The notes beneath the pieces are model-generated. The model was given only the letters and a program-made list of their open reading frames with translations, did not search any database and had not been told where the DNA came from. Positions 44,254-52,082 of a stretch of 64,000 nucleotides of DNA are shown one piece after another. The position numbers were made by a program, and so were the translations under genes. The stretch comes from DOZZ01 sp963792655 (GTDB lineage: Bacteria > Acidobacteriota > Terriglobia > Bryobacterales > Bryobacteraceae), in NCBI GenBank assembly GCA_963792655.1, contig CAWBWU010000003.1, forward strand, positions 682,001-746,000. The letters run 5' to 3'. Each line of letters opens with the position of its first letter. Within the stretch, counting starts at the first letter, position 1.

Positions 44254-46092
44254 TTACCAGGCGCGAGCGGAGCGGTAAGTGTACGGGTCGGCCGCCGCCT
44301 CGATGACGCCGCCTTGTGTCACTCGAATGAGCACAGGCGCGGCTCCGCTGTTCCATCTTGAAGCGACTTCGACCTTGTGTTTGCGAGCGACTAACTGTTC
44401 CGCCACCGCGTGCGGGATGCGCTCATCGAGCACGAGATTGCCGGGATTCATCGCATGATTGTCGAAGCTCGCCACCAGGTGACGCGTCTGGAAGCGCGGG
44501 AATTCAATCGCCGCTTCCGTGCCCATGTGAAACTCGATCACGTTCAGCAGCACTTGCAGCAGCGACTGCTCCTGATTATCGCCGCCGGGCGTTGAGAGCA
44601 CGGCAAACGGCTTCCCTGCCCGCGTCACAAGCGTCGGACTTAGGGTTACGCGCGGGCGCTTGCCTCCTGCCAGCTCGTTCGGGTGTCCGGGGATCAGCAC
44701 AAAGCTTTGCGCGCGCTCTGTCAGCGGGATGCCGGTATCACCAGCGATCACTGAGGGCAACCACGCGCCCGAGGGAGTCGAAGAAAACATGAACCCCTTC
44801 TGATCGATTGCGTCGATACAAGTCGTGTCCTTCGCCATCAATGCATCGTCGATTTTCGCTCTGGTGATCTCACTTTCTGAAGGATGCTTCTTCGTGAGCT
44901 TACCCAGGTCGCCCGGTTCAAACACTAAAGATGCCTGATCGTGTATCTGAAGGCGACGGCGGCTCGCGTACTCGCTCGAGAGTAGTTCGGATGACGGGAT
45001 CTGATTGAAGCGAGGGTCGCCATAGTAAGTATCGCGATCTGCATACGCTAGCTTCAGCACCTCCGTCAGGGTATGGATGTACTGAGTAGAGTTCGGACGC
45101 ATCGAGGCTACTGGCTCGCCCTGAAGCATCTGTAACGCCTCAACCATCGCCGGCCCCTGACTCCAAAAGCCCGGCTTATAGACTTCGTAGCCGTGATAAC
45201 TGACACTGACGGCCGGTTCGGGCGATAAGTGGAACGCCGCCATGTCTTCATAGCGCAGCAGACCCTTGTGTTCGCGGCTGAACGCATCTATCTTGTGTGC
45301 GATCTCTCCGCGATAGAAGTAGTCGCGCACTGCGTCGATCGCGGCAGTGCGGCCGGCGCCGCGAGCAAGAGCTTTCTTCTCCGCGCGTTCCATGTTGCGC
45401 AATGTCGCGGCAAGATCGGGCTGCCGGAAGATCTGCCCGGGAAGCGTGGTGTGCCCCCCAGGCATGAAATGGCTCATCGAGGTAGGCCAAAGTGAGAAGA
45501 ACTCGCGGCTGCTCTCTGTGATTTGCGCGCGCATCTCGTCGATCGGGGCACCGTCAGCAAGATCGATCGCCACCGCAACTACTTCGCTGAAAGACTTCGT
45601 GCCATACGACTCGAGCGCCACTAAAGCCGCGTCCACCATGCCCGGCACAAGCGCGGGCATGAGTCCCGCGACCGGAATAAATCCTTTCAGCCCATGTTCT
45701 TGCGTCTGCTCCTGCACTTCGCCCGGTTCCACCGGCCTTTTGCGGAAGAAATCCGCTGTCGCCAGTTTGGGCATTGTGCCCACACCAGCGATGGCGTGTA
45801 CTTTGCCGTCGGGCGTGCGAATGATGATGGGCGCTTCTCCGCCGAAGCCGAAGTGAGAATATTCCGTTACCGAGGCCGCGAACATCGCTGCGATACCCGC
45901 ATCGACTGCGTTGCCGCCGTTGTAATACATGCGCATGCCCGCGTCTGACGCGTACTCGCTGCCCGCGGCAATCGCGCCGTGGATTCCGCGCGAGGCATTT
46001 CGAAGCGGCGGTCCTGCGGATTGTCCGCTCGCCAGCAGTGCGAGTCCGGCGGCGGAGCATGCTAAAAGGACTGTGCGCGTGTTGTAAGTCAT
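44254..46092 (-). CDS. Gamma-glutamyltransferase family protein
   Basis: A 612-residue N-terminal-nucleophile hydrolase of the Ggt family, which cleaves or transfers gamma-glutamyl groups from glutathione-type substrates after self-cleavage. A signal peptide (VLLACSAAGLALLASGQS) indicates export. The large-subunit start (GIHGAIAAGSEYASDAGMRMYYNGGNAVDAGIAAMF) is typical. The expected autocleavage Thr lies in KDTTCIDAIDQKG, where the usual TTHYSVVD is changed to TTCIDAID, and SSTPSGAW follows. The altered residue after the nucleophile suggests a divergent subgroup, so the substrate may differ. Confidence 0.88.
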   Translation of the reverse strand: MTYNTRTVLLACSAAGLALLASGQSAGPPLRNASRGIHGAIAAGSEYASDAGMRMYYNGGNAVDAGIAAMFAASVTEYSHFGFGGEAPIIIRTPDGKVHAIAGVGTMPKLATADFFRKRPVEPGEVQEQTQEHGLKGFIPVAGLMPALVPGMVDAALVALESYGTKSFSEVVAVAIDLADGAPIDEMRAQITESSREFFSLWPTSMSHFMPGGHTTLPGQIFRQPDLAATLRNMERAEKKALARGAGRTAAIDAVRDYFYRGEIAHKIDAFSREHKGLLRYEDMAAFHLSPEPAVSVSYHGYEVYKPGFWSQGPAMVEALQMLQGEPVASMRPNSTQYIHTLTEVLKLAYADRDTYYGDPRFNQIPSSELLSSEYASRRRLQIHDQASLVFEPGDLGKLTKKHPSESEITRAKIDDALMAKDTTCIDAIDQKGFMFSSTPSGAWLPSVIAGDTGIPLTERAQSFVLIPGHPNELAGGKRPRVTLSPTLVTRAGKPFAVLSTPGGDNQEQSLLQVLLNVIEFHMGTEAAIEFPRFQTRHLVASFDNHAMNPGNLVLDERIPHAVAEQLVARKHKVEVASRWNSGAAPVLIRVTQGGVIEAAADPYTYRSARAW

Positions 46093-46133
46093 GGTCCGGC
46101 GTATGCGAGTGTTGTGCTTATAATAAACGGTTC

Positions 46134-46292
46134 ATGCAGACCGGAACCGGACACGCCAACGCAGAGGACGCCGCAGCGGCTGAAGAACCGATGCTTTTTT
46201 GCCCGGTGTGTTGCACCCGGCTTGCTGCCCGGAAGTGCAAATTACTCTGTGAACAGTGCGGCTACTATATGAGCTGCGCCGATTACATCTAA
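46134..46292 (+). CDS. Small CxxC-type zinc-ribbon-like protein
   Basis: A 52-residue protein from the ATG at 46134. After an Ala/Glu-rich head it holds CPVCCTRLAARKCKLLCEQCGYYMSCADYI, in which CPVC and CEQC form a likely four-Cys zinc site with three further Cys. No family is recognised. It is divergent from the gamma-glutamyltransferase gene and close to it (41 nt), so the two probably share a regulatory region. There is no clear ribosome site. Confidence 0.55.
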   Translation: MQTGTGHANAEDAAAAEEPMLFCPVCCTRLAARKCKLLCEQCGYYMSCADYI

Positions 46293-46381
46293 ATAGCGGC
46301 ACTAAGTTTTACATTTGCATCCGCCTTGCTGCGCACGGGGACCATTAGTACAGCGGCACATAAGTTGCGACTCAGCAGAGT

Positions 46382-46924
46382 ATGACTACTTATCAACGCC
46401 TTCTCGCTATCTCAGGAATCAGTGCGCTCAGTTTTTGCAGCCCGATGTTGGCGGCCGGCAAGATGTCAGCCCATGACGCAATGTTCGCCAAAGAAGCCGC
46501 TTCGGGCGGTATGACCGAGGTGCAGTTAGGCCAACTGGCTCAGGACAAAGGCTCCAGCCAGGACGTGAAAGACTTCGGCAAAAAGATGGTTCAGGATCAC
46601 ACCAAGGCCAACGACGACCTGAAGAGTGTTGCCTCGAAAGATAGCATTACTTTGCCGACCGCGATAATGCCGAAGGACCAGGCCTTATACGATCGTCTTT
46701 CGAAACTGTCGGGTGCACAGTTCGATCATGCCTACATCGCCGCGATGGTGAAGGACCACCGGAAAGATGTTGCCGACTTCCAGAAGGAATCGAGCTCTGG
46801 TCAAAACGCCGACGTAAAGGATTTCGCTACGCGCACGCTGCCCACACTTCAGGAGCACCTGCGTATGGTGGAAGGCATTTCCTCCAAGAAGATGTCCGGC
46901 AAGATGTCCGATTCGAAGATGTAA
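46382..46924 (+). CDS. DUF4142 exported protein
   Basis: A 180-residue exported helical protein. A signal peptide (LLAISGISALSFCSPMLAAG) is followed by the DUF4142 pattern: DAMFAKEAASGGMTEVQLGQLAQDKGSSQDVKDFGKKMVQDHTKAN, then DHAYIAAMVKDHRKDVADFQKE and the final VKDFATRTLPTLQEHLRM. The fold is ferritin-like. Function unknown; it is often linked with stress genes. The tail is Lys/Met/Ser-rich (SSKKMSGKMSDSKM). Confidence 0.9.
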   Translation: MTTYQRLLAISGISALSFCSPMLAAGKMSAHDAMFAKEAASGGMTEVQLGQLAQDKGSSQDVKDFGKKMVQDHTKANDDLKSVASKDSITLPTAIMPKDQALYDRLSKLSGAQFDHAYIAAMVKDHRKDVADFQKESSSGQNADVKDFATRTLPTLQEHLRMVEGISSKKMSGKMSDSKM

Positions 46925-46933
46925 ACTGACGGG

Positions 46934-47095
46934 ATGCGAGAGATCGACGTCGACGAAGTTCAGGAAGTGAACTATGCCGAGGACTCCCGCAGCGTAGAAG
47001 TGATCTTCAAAAACGGCGAGAGGCAAGTCTACGAAGGCGCGGACTTGCCTCTTGCTCTATCTGCACTGAATCATTGGACGCCGCCTACAGCCTAA
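46934..47095 (+). CDS. Hypothetical 53-residue protein
   Basis: A short gene beginning 9 nt after the DUF4142 stop. The product, MREIDVDEVQEVNYAEDSRSV followed by VIFKNGERQVYEG and ending in ALNHWTPPTA, has the strand pattern of small KTSC/DUF2442-like domains (a hairpin ending in a Val-x-Phe-x-Asn-Gly). No membrane span. The frame has a clean start and stop and codon use like its neighbours, but no family is certain. It is convergent with the reductase gene and the two stops are 4 nt apart. Confidence 0.55.
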   Translation: MREIDVDEVQEVNYAEDSRSVEVIFKNGERQVYEGADLPLALSALNHWTPPTA

Positions 47096-47099
47096 GCGA

Positions 47100-48854
47100 C
47101 TACGCAGCGCACTCGCCGCGCCCTAACTGCAGCGAGAAGTCATCCACGTCGCCCCAGTCCTGATACATCTCAGGAGCAATCTCGGGCGGCTTCGCCAGGT
47201 CGAGCGTGAGCTGACGGAAGAACTCCACCTTGTGACGCATCACGTAATCGCGGAACGTTTCCTCGCCCGTTCGGTTTTCCAGGTAGTGGTCGATCACGCG
47301 CTTCACCGCGACAGGCGCAAGCCGCGCAGGCAAGCTCTGAATCGCTAAGCCGAAGCGCATAATGCCGGTCTGGTCATAACCGCCACCAAGCAGCATCTGA
47401 TAATACGGCAGCTCTCGGCCATTGATCTTGCGCGCGTTGCCGTAGAACCCAAAGTCCGAGATCCAATGCTGGCCGCAGGAATTCGGGCACCCGCTGATCT
47501 TCACCGAAAGCTTGCGAACTTCGGGATTCGTCTCGTCCCTGACAACGTCGTGAATCGCGTCCGCCAGATTCATCGATTTGGTCAGCGCGAGATTGCAGGA
47601 GTACGCGCCGGGGCAACTGGTAATGTCGTCCACGTCGCCCGCGCCCGCTCCCGCTAAGCCGATCGCATCCAGTGCCGCATACACGCGCGGCAGGTTGGCC
47701 AACGGGACATACGCCAGCAATAAGTTTTGCGCAATCGTCACGCGCAGCAAACCATCACCCGCGTTCGTGGCGATATCTGCAAGACTGCGCATCTGGTCGC
47801 TGGTCAGATTGCCTTGATCCAACTTGACCGTGACCATCGCATAACCCGTCTGCCGCTGCTCTTCGACATTCGTTTCCAGCCAGCGGTCGAGCTGCGCATT
47901 GCCGCTGCGATGCGGACCAACGACAGGCAGCAGGTCTCCCGAACCAAGCGGTTGGGGGTTCGACGAGAAGCCACCGAAACCTTCTGGAACCTGCTCGGGA
48001 GTTGCGATGCCGCCGTTCTGCAGGATGTCGGCGTACTCGGCTTCGATGGTCTCTTTCAGCCATTCAAACCCGCGCTCGCGCATCACGAACTTCAGGCGCG
48101 CCTTGTTGCGATTCTTGCGATTGCCATGTTTCCCGAACACGCGGATTACCGCTTCGATGCGGTTGACCAGACGCTCTTCCGGCAGAAACTCATCGAGCAC
48201 CTGCGCTTCGGTCGGGAGTGGCCCAAGGCCCCCGCCAACTACGACGCGAAAGCCACGCTGGCCATCACGGATCACCGCTTGTAGGCCGACATCGTGAATT
48301 GCGCCAAGCATCCTGTCTTGCGGCCGGCCTTCAAACGCAATTTTGAACTTGCGGGGCATCGCATCCGTCAGCTCTTTGCGCATAAAGGCAAACGCCACCT
48401 TTCGCGCATAGGGAAGCACATCGAAAACCTCAGTGCGGCTCAGTCCTGCTGTCGAATCGGCCGTCACGTTGCGAACCGTGTTGTAGCAGGCCTCACGCGT
48501 AGTCATGCCAGCATCGGCCAGACGGTGCAACAGATCCGGCACATTGGTCAAAGGCACGAAATGATACTGCAGGTTTTGACGAGTGGTGAAGTGACCTTTG
48601 CTGCCGGCATACGCGTCGGAGATCTCGCCCAGCACACGCAACTGCGCGGCTGTAATGACGCCGCCAGGAAACTTGGTGCGGATCATGTGAACGCCCGGTT
48701 GCCGTTGCCCGTATACCCCGAAACGCAAACGAAGCCCGCGAAACTCGTCCTCCGACATGGCGCCCGACATATAAGCTTCGGCGGTGGCCCGAAAGCCTTC
48801 GATTTCCGCGCGAACAATCTGATCGTGTTCAAGCTCGAATTGCGTGAGAGGCAT
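47100..48854 (-). CDS. Ferredoxin-type nitrite/sulfite reductase
   Basis: A 584-residue siroheme and [4Fe-4S] enzyme that reduces nitrite to ammonia or sulfite to sulfide with six electrons. The cluster/siroheme ligands are in SCPGAYSCNLALTKS and SGCPNSCGQHWI (four Cys, C-x5-C and C-x3-C). The two parachute-type halves are seen at YGQRQPGVHMIRTKFPGGV and at GYAMVTVKLDQGNLT. No fused electron-transfer domain is present, so ferredoxin or a separate reductase is the donor. Whether nitrite or sulfite is the main substrate cannot be told, and no cysH or nas gene is nearby. Confidence 0.9.
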   Translation of the reverse strand: MPLTQFELEHDQIVRAEIEGFRATAEAYMSGAMSEDEFRGLRLRFGVYGQRQPGVHMIRTKFPGGVITAAQLRVLGEISDAYAGSKGHFTTRQNLQYHFVPLTNVPDLLHRLADAGMTTREACYNTVRNVTADSTAGLSRTEVFDVLPYARKVAFAFMRKELTDAMPRKFKIAFEGRPQDRMLGAIHDVGLQAVIRDGQRGFRVVVGGGLGPLPTEAQVLDEFLPEERLVNRIEAVIRVFGKHGNRKNRNKARLKFVMRERGFEWLKETIEAEYADILQNGGIATPEQVPEGFGGFSSNPQPLGSGDLLPVVGPHRSGNAQLDRWLETNVEEQRQTGYAMVTVKLDQGNLTSDQMRSLADIATNAGDGLLRVTIAQNLLLAYVPLANLPRVYAALDAIGLAGAGAGDVDDITSCPGAYSCNLALTKSMNLADAIHDVVRDETNPEVRKLSVKISGCPNSCGQHWISDFGFYGNARKINGRELPYYQMLLGGGYDQTGIMRFGLAIQSLPARLAPVAVKRVIDHYLENRTGEETFRDYVMRHKVEFFRQLTLDLAKPPEIAPEMYQDWGDVDDFSLQLGRGECAA

Positions 48855-48950
48855 AATCTCTGTAATCCCTATCTGGATTATACCCTAAACAGATCACCGC
48901 GCTTGTTTACCCGCGGCCCTTTGCGCAGTGGCAGCGCTAAACTGGAGCGT

Positions 48951-49166
48951 ATGCAGCGCCAGTTTGATGTTGTGATCGAACGAGATGAAGACGGTATGTA
49001 CGTGGCATCTGTCCCGAGCCTCCCCGGATGCCACACAGATGGATCGTCGCTCGATGAATTGATGCTGGAAATTCGCGAAGCCATTGAACTTTGCCTTGAA
49101 GTTCAGGGGCAGGAACCCACAAATCTGGAGTTTGTCGGAATCCAGCGCGTCACTGTGGCAGCGTGA
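48951..49166 (+). CDS. hicB: HicB family antitoxin
   Basis: A 71-residue antitoxin. The opening FDVVIERDEDGMYVASVPSLPGCHTDGSSLDELMLEIREAIELCLEV is the HicB degenerate-RNase fold with its conserved PxLPGCxT. The start at 48951 is preferred because this motif begins directly. The stop overlaps the next gene, a HicA-like toxin, by 4 nt. The order antitoxin-toxin is reversed relative to classic hicAB but common in soil bacteria. It has no C-terminal DNA-binding domain, so autoregulation would need another factor. Confidence 0.88.
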   Translation: MQRQFDVVIERDEDGMYVASVPSLPGCHTDGSSLDELMLEIREAIELCLEVQGQEPTNLEFVGIQRVTVAA

Positions 49167-49382
49167 GCAGTCTCCCGCGACCCACAGGCAAAGAGCTCGT
49201 ACATGCGTTGGAACGTGCTGGTCGCTGTAGAACGCACCCGCGGAAGCCACCATTTCCTTCGTCATGCCGATGGACGAGCAACAGTGATCCCGTTACGTAC
49301 CCGAACGTTGGGGCTGGGATTACTGCGGAAAATCCTGACGGATTGCGGCATTAAGCCGGAGCATCTCATCGATCTCTTGTAG
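49163..49382 (+). CDS. hicA: HicA family mRNA interferase toxin (frameshifted)
   Basis: About 72 residues after correcting one extra base near 49221. The first frame gives SSLPRPTGKELVHALERAG; the other continues VERTRGSHHFLRHADGRATVIP and LGLGLLRKILTDCGI. The catalytic His of HicA is in GSHHFLRH. HicA is a double-stranded-RNA-binding-fold ribonuclease held by HicB. The frameshift, if real, would inactivate the toxin; all toxin features are otherwise intact, so a sequence error should be excluded first. Confidence 0.78.
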
Positions 49383-49394
49383 ATCCCGCGTGAT

Positions 49395-50294
49395 TTAAGC
49401 AGCGTGCAACGCCATGAAACTCTGCAGGTCCGCTTCACTCACATGCGGATCGCCCGGGGCCACATGGTCCAGTTGGCCCGCGCGCATCATTTTCTCCAGC
49501 CTGTCGACCAGATCGAACAGGTGGTCGAACGAGTCCACCACGAACAGCAGCGGCTGGTAGTGATGAATCTCGAACGATTGATTGATGGCCCACTCCAACT
49601 GAATCGGCTGCCGCTGTACGTCCGGCGATTCGATGCTGTGCTGCAGTTCTCCATACGAACTGAGCAGTCCGCTGCCATATGCCTTCAGGCTGTTCGAGCC
49701 GCGCATCAACCCGAACTCGACCGTGAACCAGAAGAAGCGAGCCATAGCGCGAATAATGCTGGTCAGCCGCTCCATGCGTTCCTGCTGATCGCGAATACCC
49801 GACGTCAATTCGGCCGCGGTGTTCGCACATTCTCCAAAACGCACCAGTGTGTCGGCAAACGCCTTGTCGGTGTGCATCGGAACGTGACCCGCAACGTCGT
49901 GAAAGATGTCTGGCTCAGGCAAATAGTCGAGGGAAGACGCGTCGCGAATCGTAATGGTCGTCGGGAAAAAACGATTCCTCAGGCAATCGAAAAACAAGAA
50001 TGCCGGAATATAGCCGCTCACCGCCTTGGCTTGAAAACCCGTAAGGGGACACAGAAATTGGTTGATTTCGGTGAGCCTCGGGATGCGCGCCGCCGGAAAG
50101 CAGAGCGCCTGAATTCCGCGCTGGAACGCGTCAGTTGAATAGCGCTCCCAGCGCGGAGCCATTCGCGCATAAAGCTGTTTCCACGTTCCGTGGTTCTCGG
50201 CGGAGTATAGTTCGTAGGGCTGATGAATAAATAACTCGTGGCGCTTCTCGGCAGCTTCGATAAACGGTGCCTGGGTGGTGGTGAGCCCTGCCAT
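49395..50294 (-). CDS. phhA: Phenylalanine-4-hydroxylase
   Basis: A 299-residue aromatic amino acid hydroxylase that converts phenylalanine to tyrosine with tetrahydropterin and iron. The iron ligands are the two His in PDIFHDVAGHVPMH and the Glu in FFWFTVEFGLM; the catalytic core runs from about residue 110 to 275. The ATG at 50294 is chosen; a GTG at 50321 is possible. It is divergent from homogentisate dioxygenase (69 bp between starts), so the two act in one catabolic route for aromatic amino acids, and a shared promoter region is likely. Confidence 0.93.
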   Translation of the reverse strand: MAGLTTTQAPFIEAAEKRHELFIHQPYELYSAENHGTWKQLYARMAPRWERYSTDAFQRGIQALCFPAARIPRLTEINQFLCPLTGFQAKAVSGYIPAFLFFDCLRNRFFPTTITIRDASSLDYLPEPDIFHDVAGHVPMHTDKAFADTLVRFGECANTAAELTSGIRDQQERMERLTSIIRAMARFFWFTVEFGLMRGSNSLKAYGSGLLSSYGELQHSIESPDVQRQPIQLEWAINQSFEIHHYQPLLFVVDSFDHLFDLVDRLEKMMRAGQLDHVAPGDPHVSEADLQSFMALHAA

Positions 50295-50362
50295 ATCTTG
50301 ATCATAACCGAAGCACACCACCAGAGCGTGGTGCTAAAATTCAGACGAGGAAACGAAGGCCT

Positions 50363-51469
50363 ATGTATCCGCTGAAAAAGGGCAGGACAACAACGCAGGC
50401 GCATGTCGGTCTGCCGGACGGCACATTCGAGGAGGAGCACGGCCGCCGCGGTTTCTATGGCAAGAGCGCTCACCTCTATCACGCTCATCCGCCAACCGAC
50501 TGGATTCGATTCGAAGGCAAGCTACGCCCACACTGCCTGGACCTGAACCGGCTGGAGCCGTCTGATCTGACCAGCGCAGATGGCGCGCCCATCCCCTTCC
50601 TTGGCAACCACGACATCCAACTCTCGGTATCGCGTCGCACGCAGCCGATGCCTTTCTACTTCCGCAACGCCGATGGCGATGAACTGATCTTTGTGCATCG
50701 CGGCCGCGGCACTATCGAAACGGATTTCGGGCCGATGCCGTTCGAACCAGGCGACTATCTCAACGTGCCACGTGCCGTTACCTATCGCATCGTGCCCGAG
50801 ACCACGGACAATTTCTTTCTGATCATGCAAGCGCGCGCGGAGTTCGAGCAGCCGGAGAAAGGGCTGATCGGTCAGCACGCGCTCTACGATCCCGCGTCCA
50901 TCACCACGCCTGAACCAGCGGTGATGCCGGATGAACCGGGCAAGTCGGAGTGGGAAGTACGCATTCAGGTTGATGGTGAAATATCGAAAGTGTTCTACCC
51001 CTTCAATCCGCTTGATGTAGTCGGGTGGAAGGGCGACCTCACGGTGTGGAAGATCAACTTGCGTGACATCCGCCCGATCATGAGCCATCGCGCGCACCTG
51101 CCGCCCAGCGCGCATACAACGTTCGTCACGGAAGGCGCGGTGGTGTGCAGCTTCGTGCCGCGTCCTCTCGAACAAGACCCGGCTGCGTTGCGCGTTCCGT
51201 TCTTCCATCGCAACACGGACTACGACGAGTTCATCTTCTATCACGATGGCGACTTCTTCTCGCGCGACAATATTCGCGCCGGCATGTGCACGCTGCACCC
51301 GCGTGGCATCCACCACGGGCCGCATCCGAAAGCACTCGCGAACCAGCATAAGAAGACGCAAACCGATGAGTACGCCGTCATGCTCGATGGACTGAACCCC
51401 ATGCACGTCCTGCCGGCCGGTGAACAGGTAGAGTTGCCGGACTACTGGCAGAGCTGGAGCAAGCGCTAG
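50363..51469 (+). CDS. hmgA: Homogentisate 1,2-dioxygenase
   Basis: A 368-residue cupin-fold ring-cleaving dioxygenase of tyrosine/phenylalanine degradation, which converts homogentisate to maleylacetoacetate. Iron-ligand regions are visible: FHRNTDYDEFIFYHDGDF (His, Glu) and LHPRGIHHGPHP (His). The conserved HRAHLPPSAHTTF segment is present too. It is shorter than the ~440-residue human enzyme, as bacterial short forms often are. Downstream genes (flavin reductase and CoA ligase) follow without a gap and are probably co-transcribed. Fumarylacetoacetase and maleylacetoacetate isomerase genes are not in the window. Confidence 0.92.
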   Translation: MYPLKKGRTTTQAHVGLPDGTFEEEHGRRGFYGKSAHLYHAHPPTDWIRFEGKLRPHCLDLNRLEPSDLTSADGAPIPFLGNHDIQLSVSRRTQPMPFYFRNADGDELIFVHRGRGTIETDFGPMPFEPGDYLNVPRAVTYRIVPETTDNFFLIMQARAEFEQPEKGLIGQHALYDPASITTPEPAVMPDEPGKSEWEVRIQVDGEISKVFYPFNPLDVVGWKGDLTVWKINLRDIRPIMSHRAHLPPSAHTTFVTEGAVVCSFVPRPLEQDPAALRVPFFHRNTDYDEFIFYHDGDFFSRDNIRAGMCTLHPRGIHHGPHPKALANQHKKTQTDEYAVMLDGLNPMHVLPAGEQVELPDYWQSWSKR

Positions 51470-52082
51470 GTGATTGTCGATCCGCAGCGCGAGAGCGCGG
51501 CCGATGTGTATAAGCTGATGACGGCAGTGATTGTGCCGCGGCCCATTGCGTTCGTCTCGACCGTCAACACTTCGGGCCAGCGCAACCTTGCTCCATTCAG
51601 CTTCTTCACTGCGGTAAGCGCGAATCCGCCGGTTATCTGCTTCAGCCCGATGGTGCGCGGGACAGACGGTAAAACCAAAGACACGTTAAACAATATCCGC
51701 GCCACTGGCGAGTTTGTAGTCAACCTTGTGTCGGAAGATCTGGGCGAGCGAATGAACCTGACGTCGCCGGAGTTCCCGCCTGAAGTCGATGAGTTCGATA
51801 GAGCCGGGCTCACATTCAACAGCGAGCGATCTGGTACGTGCGCCGCGCGTGGCTGAATCGCGCATCAACATGGAGTGCAAGCTCGTGCAGGTTGTCGAGG
51901 TCAGCACGTTACCGCTGGGCGGCAGCATTGTGCTCGGCGAGGTCGTGCGTTTCCATATTCACGATGCGTTGTTCGACAACTTCAAGGTGGATCCGGATCT
52001 TCTGCGACCCATCGGACGCATGGGTGGGCCGACCTACACGCGCACGACCGACCGCTTCGATATGGTGCGTCCCAAAGCCTGA
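51470..52082 (+). CDS. Flavin reductase family protein (frameshifted)
   Basis: An FMN-binding split-barrel protein of about 203 residues when one extra base near 51825 is removed. The first frame carries YKLMTAVIVPRPIAFVSTVNTSGQRNLAPFSFFTAVSANPPVICFSP (the family signature); the second continues SDLVRAPRVAESRINMECKLVQVVEV and LGEVVRFHIHDALF. GTG start at 51470, immediately after the hmgA stop. It may supply reduced flavin to a monooxygenase or act on its own; the partner is not visible. Its stop shares a base with the next start. Confidence 0.85.
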
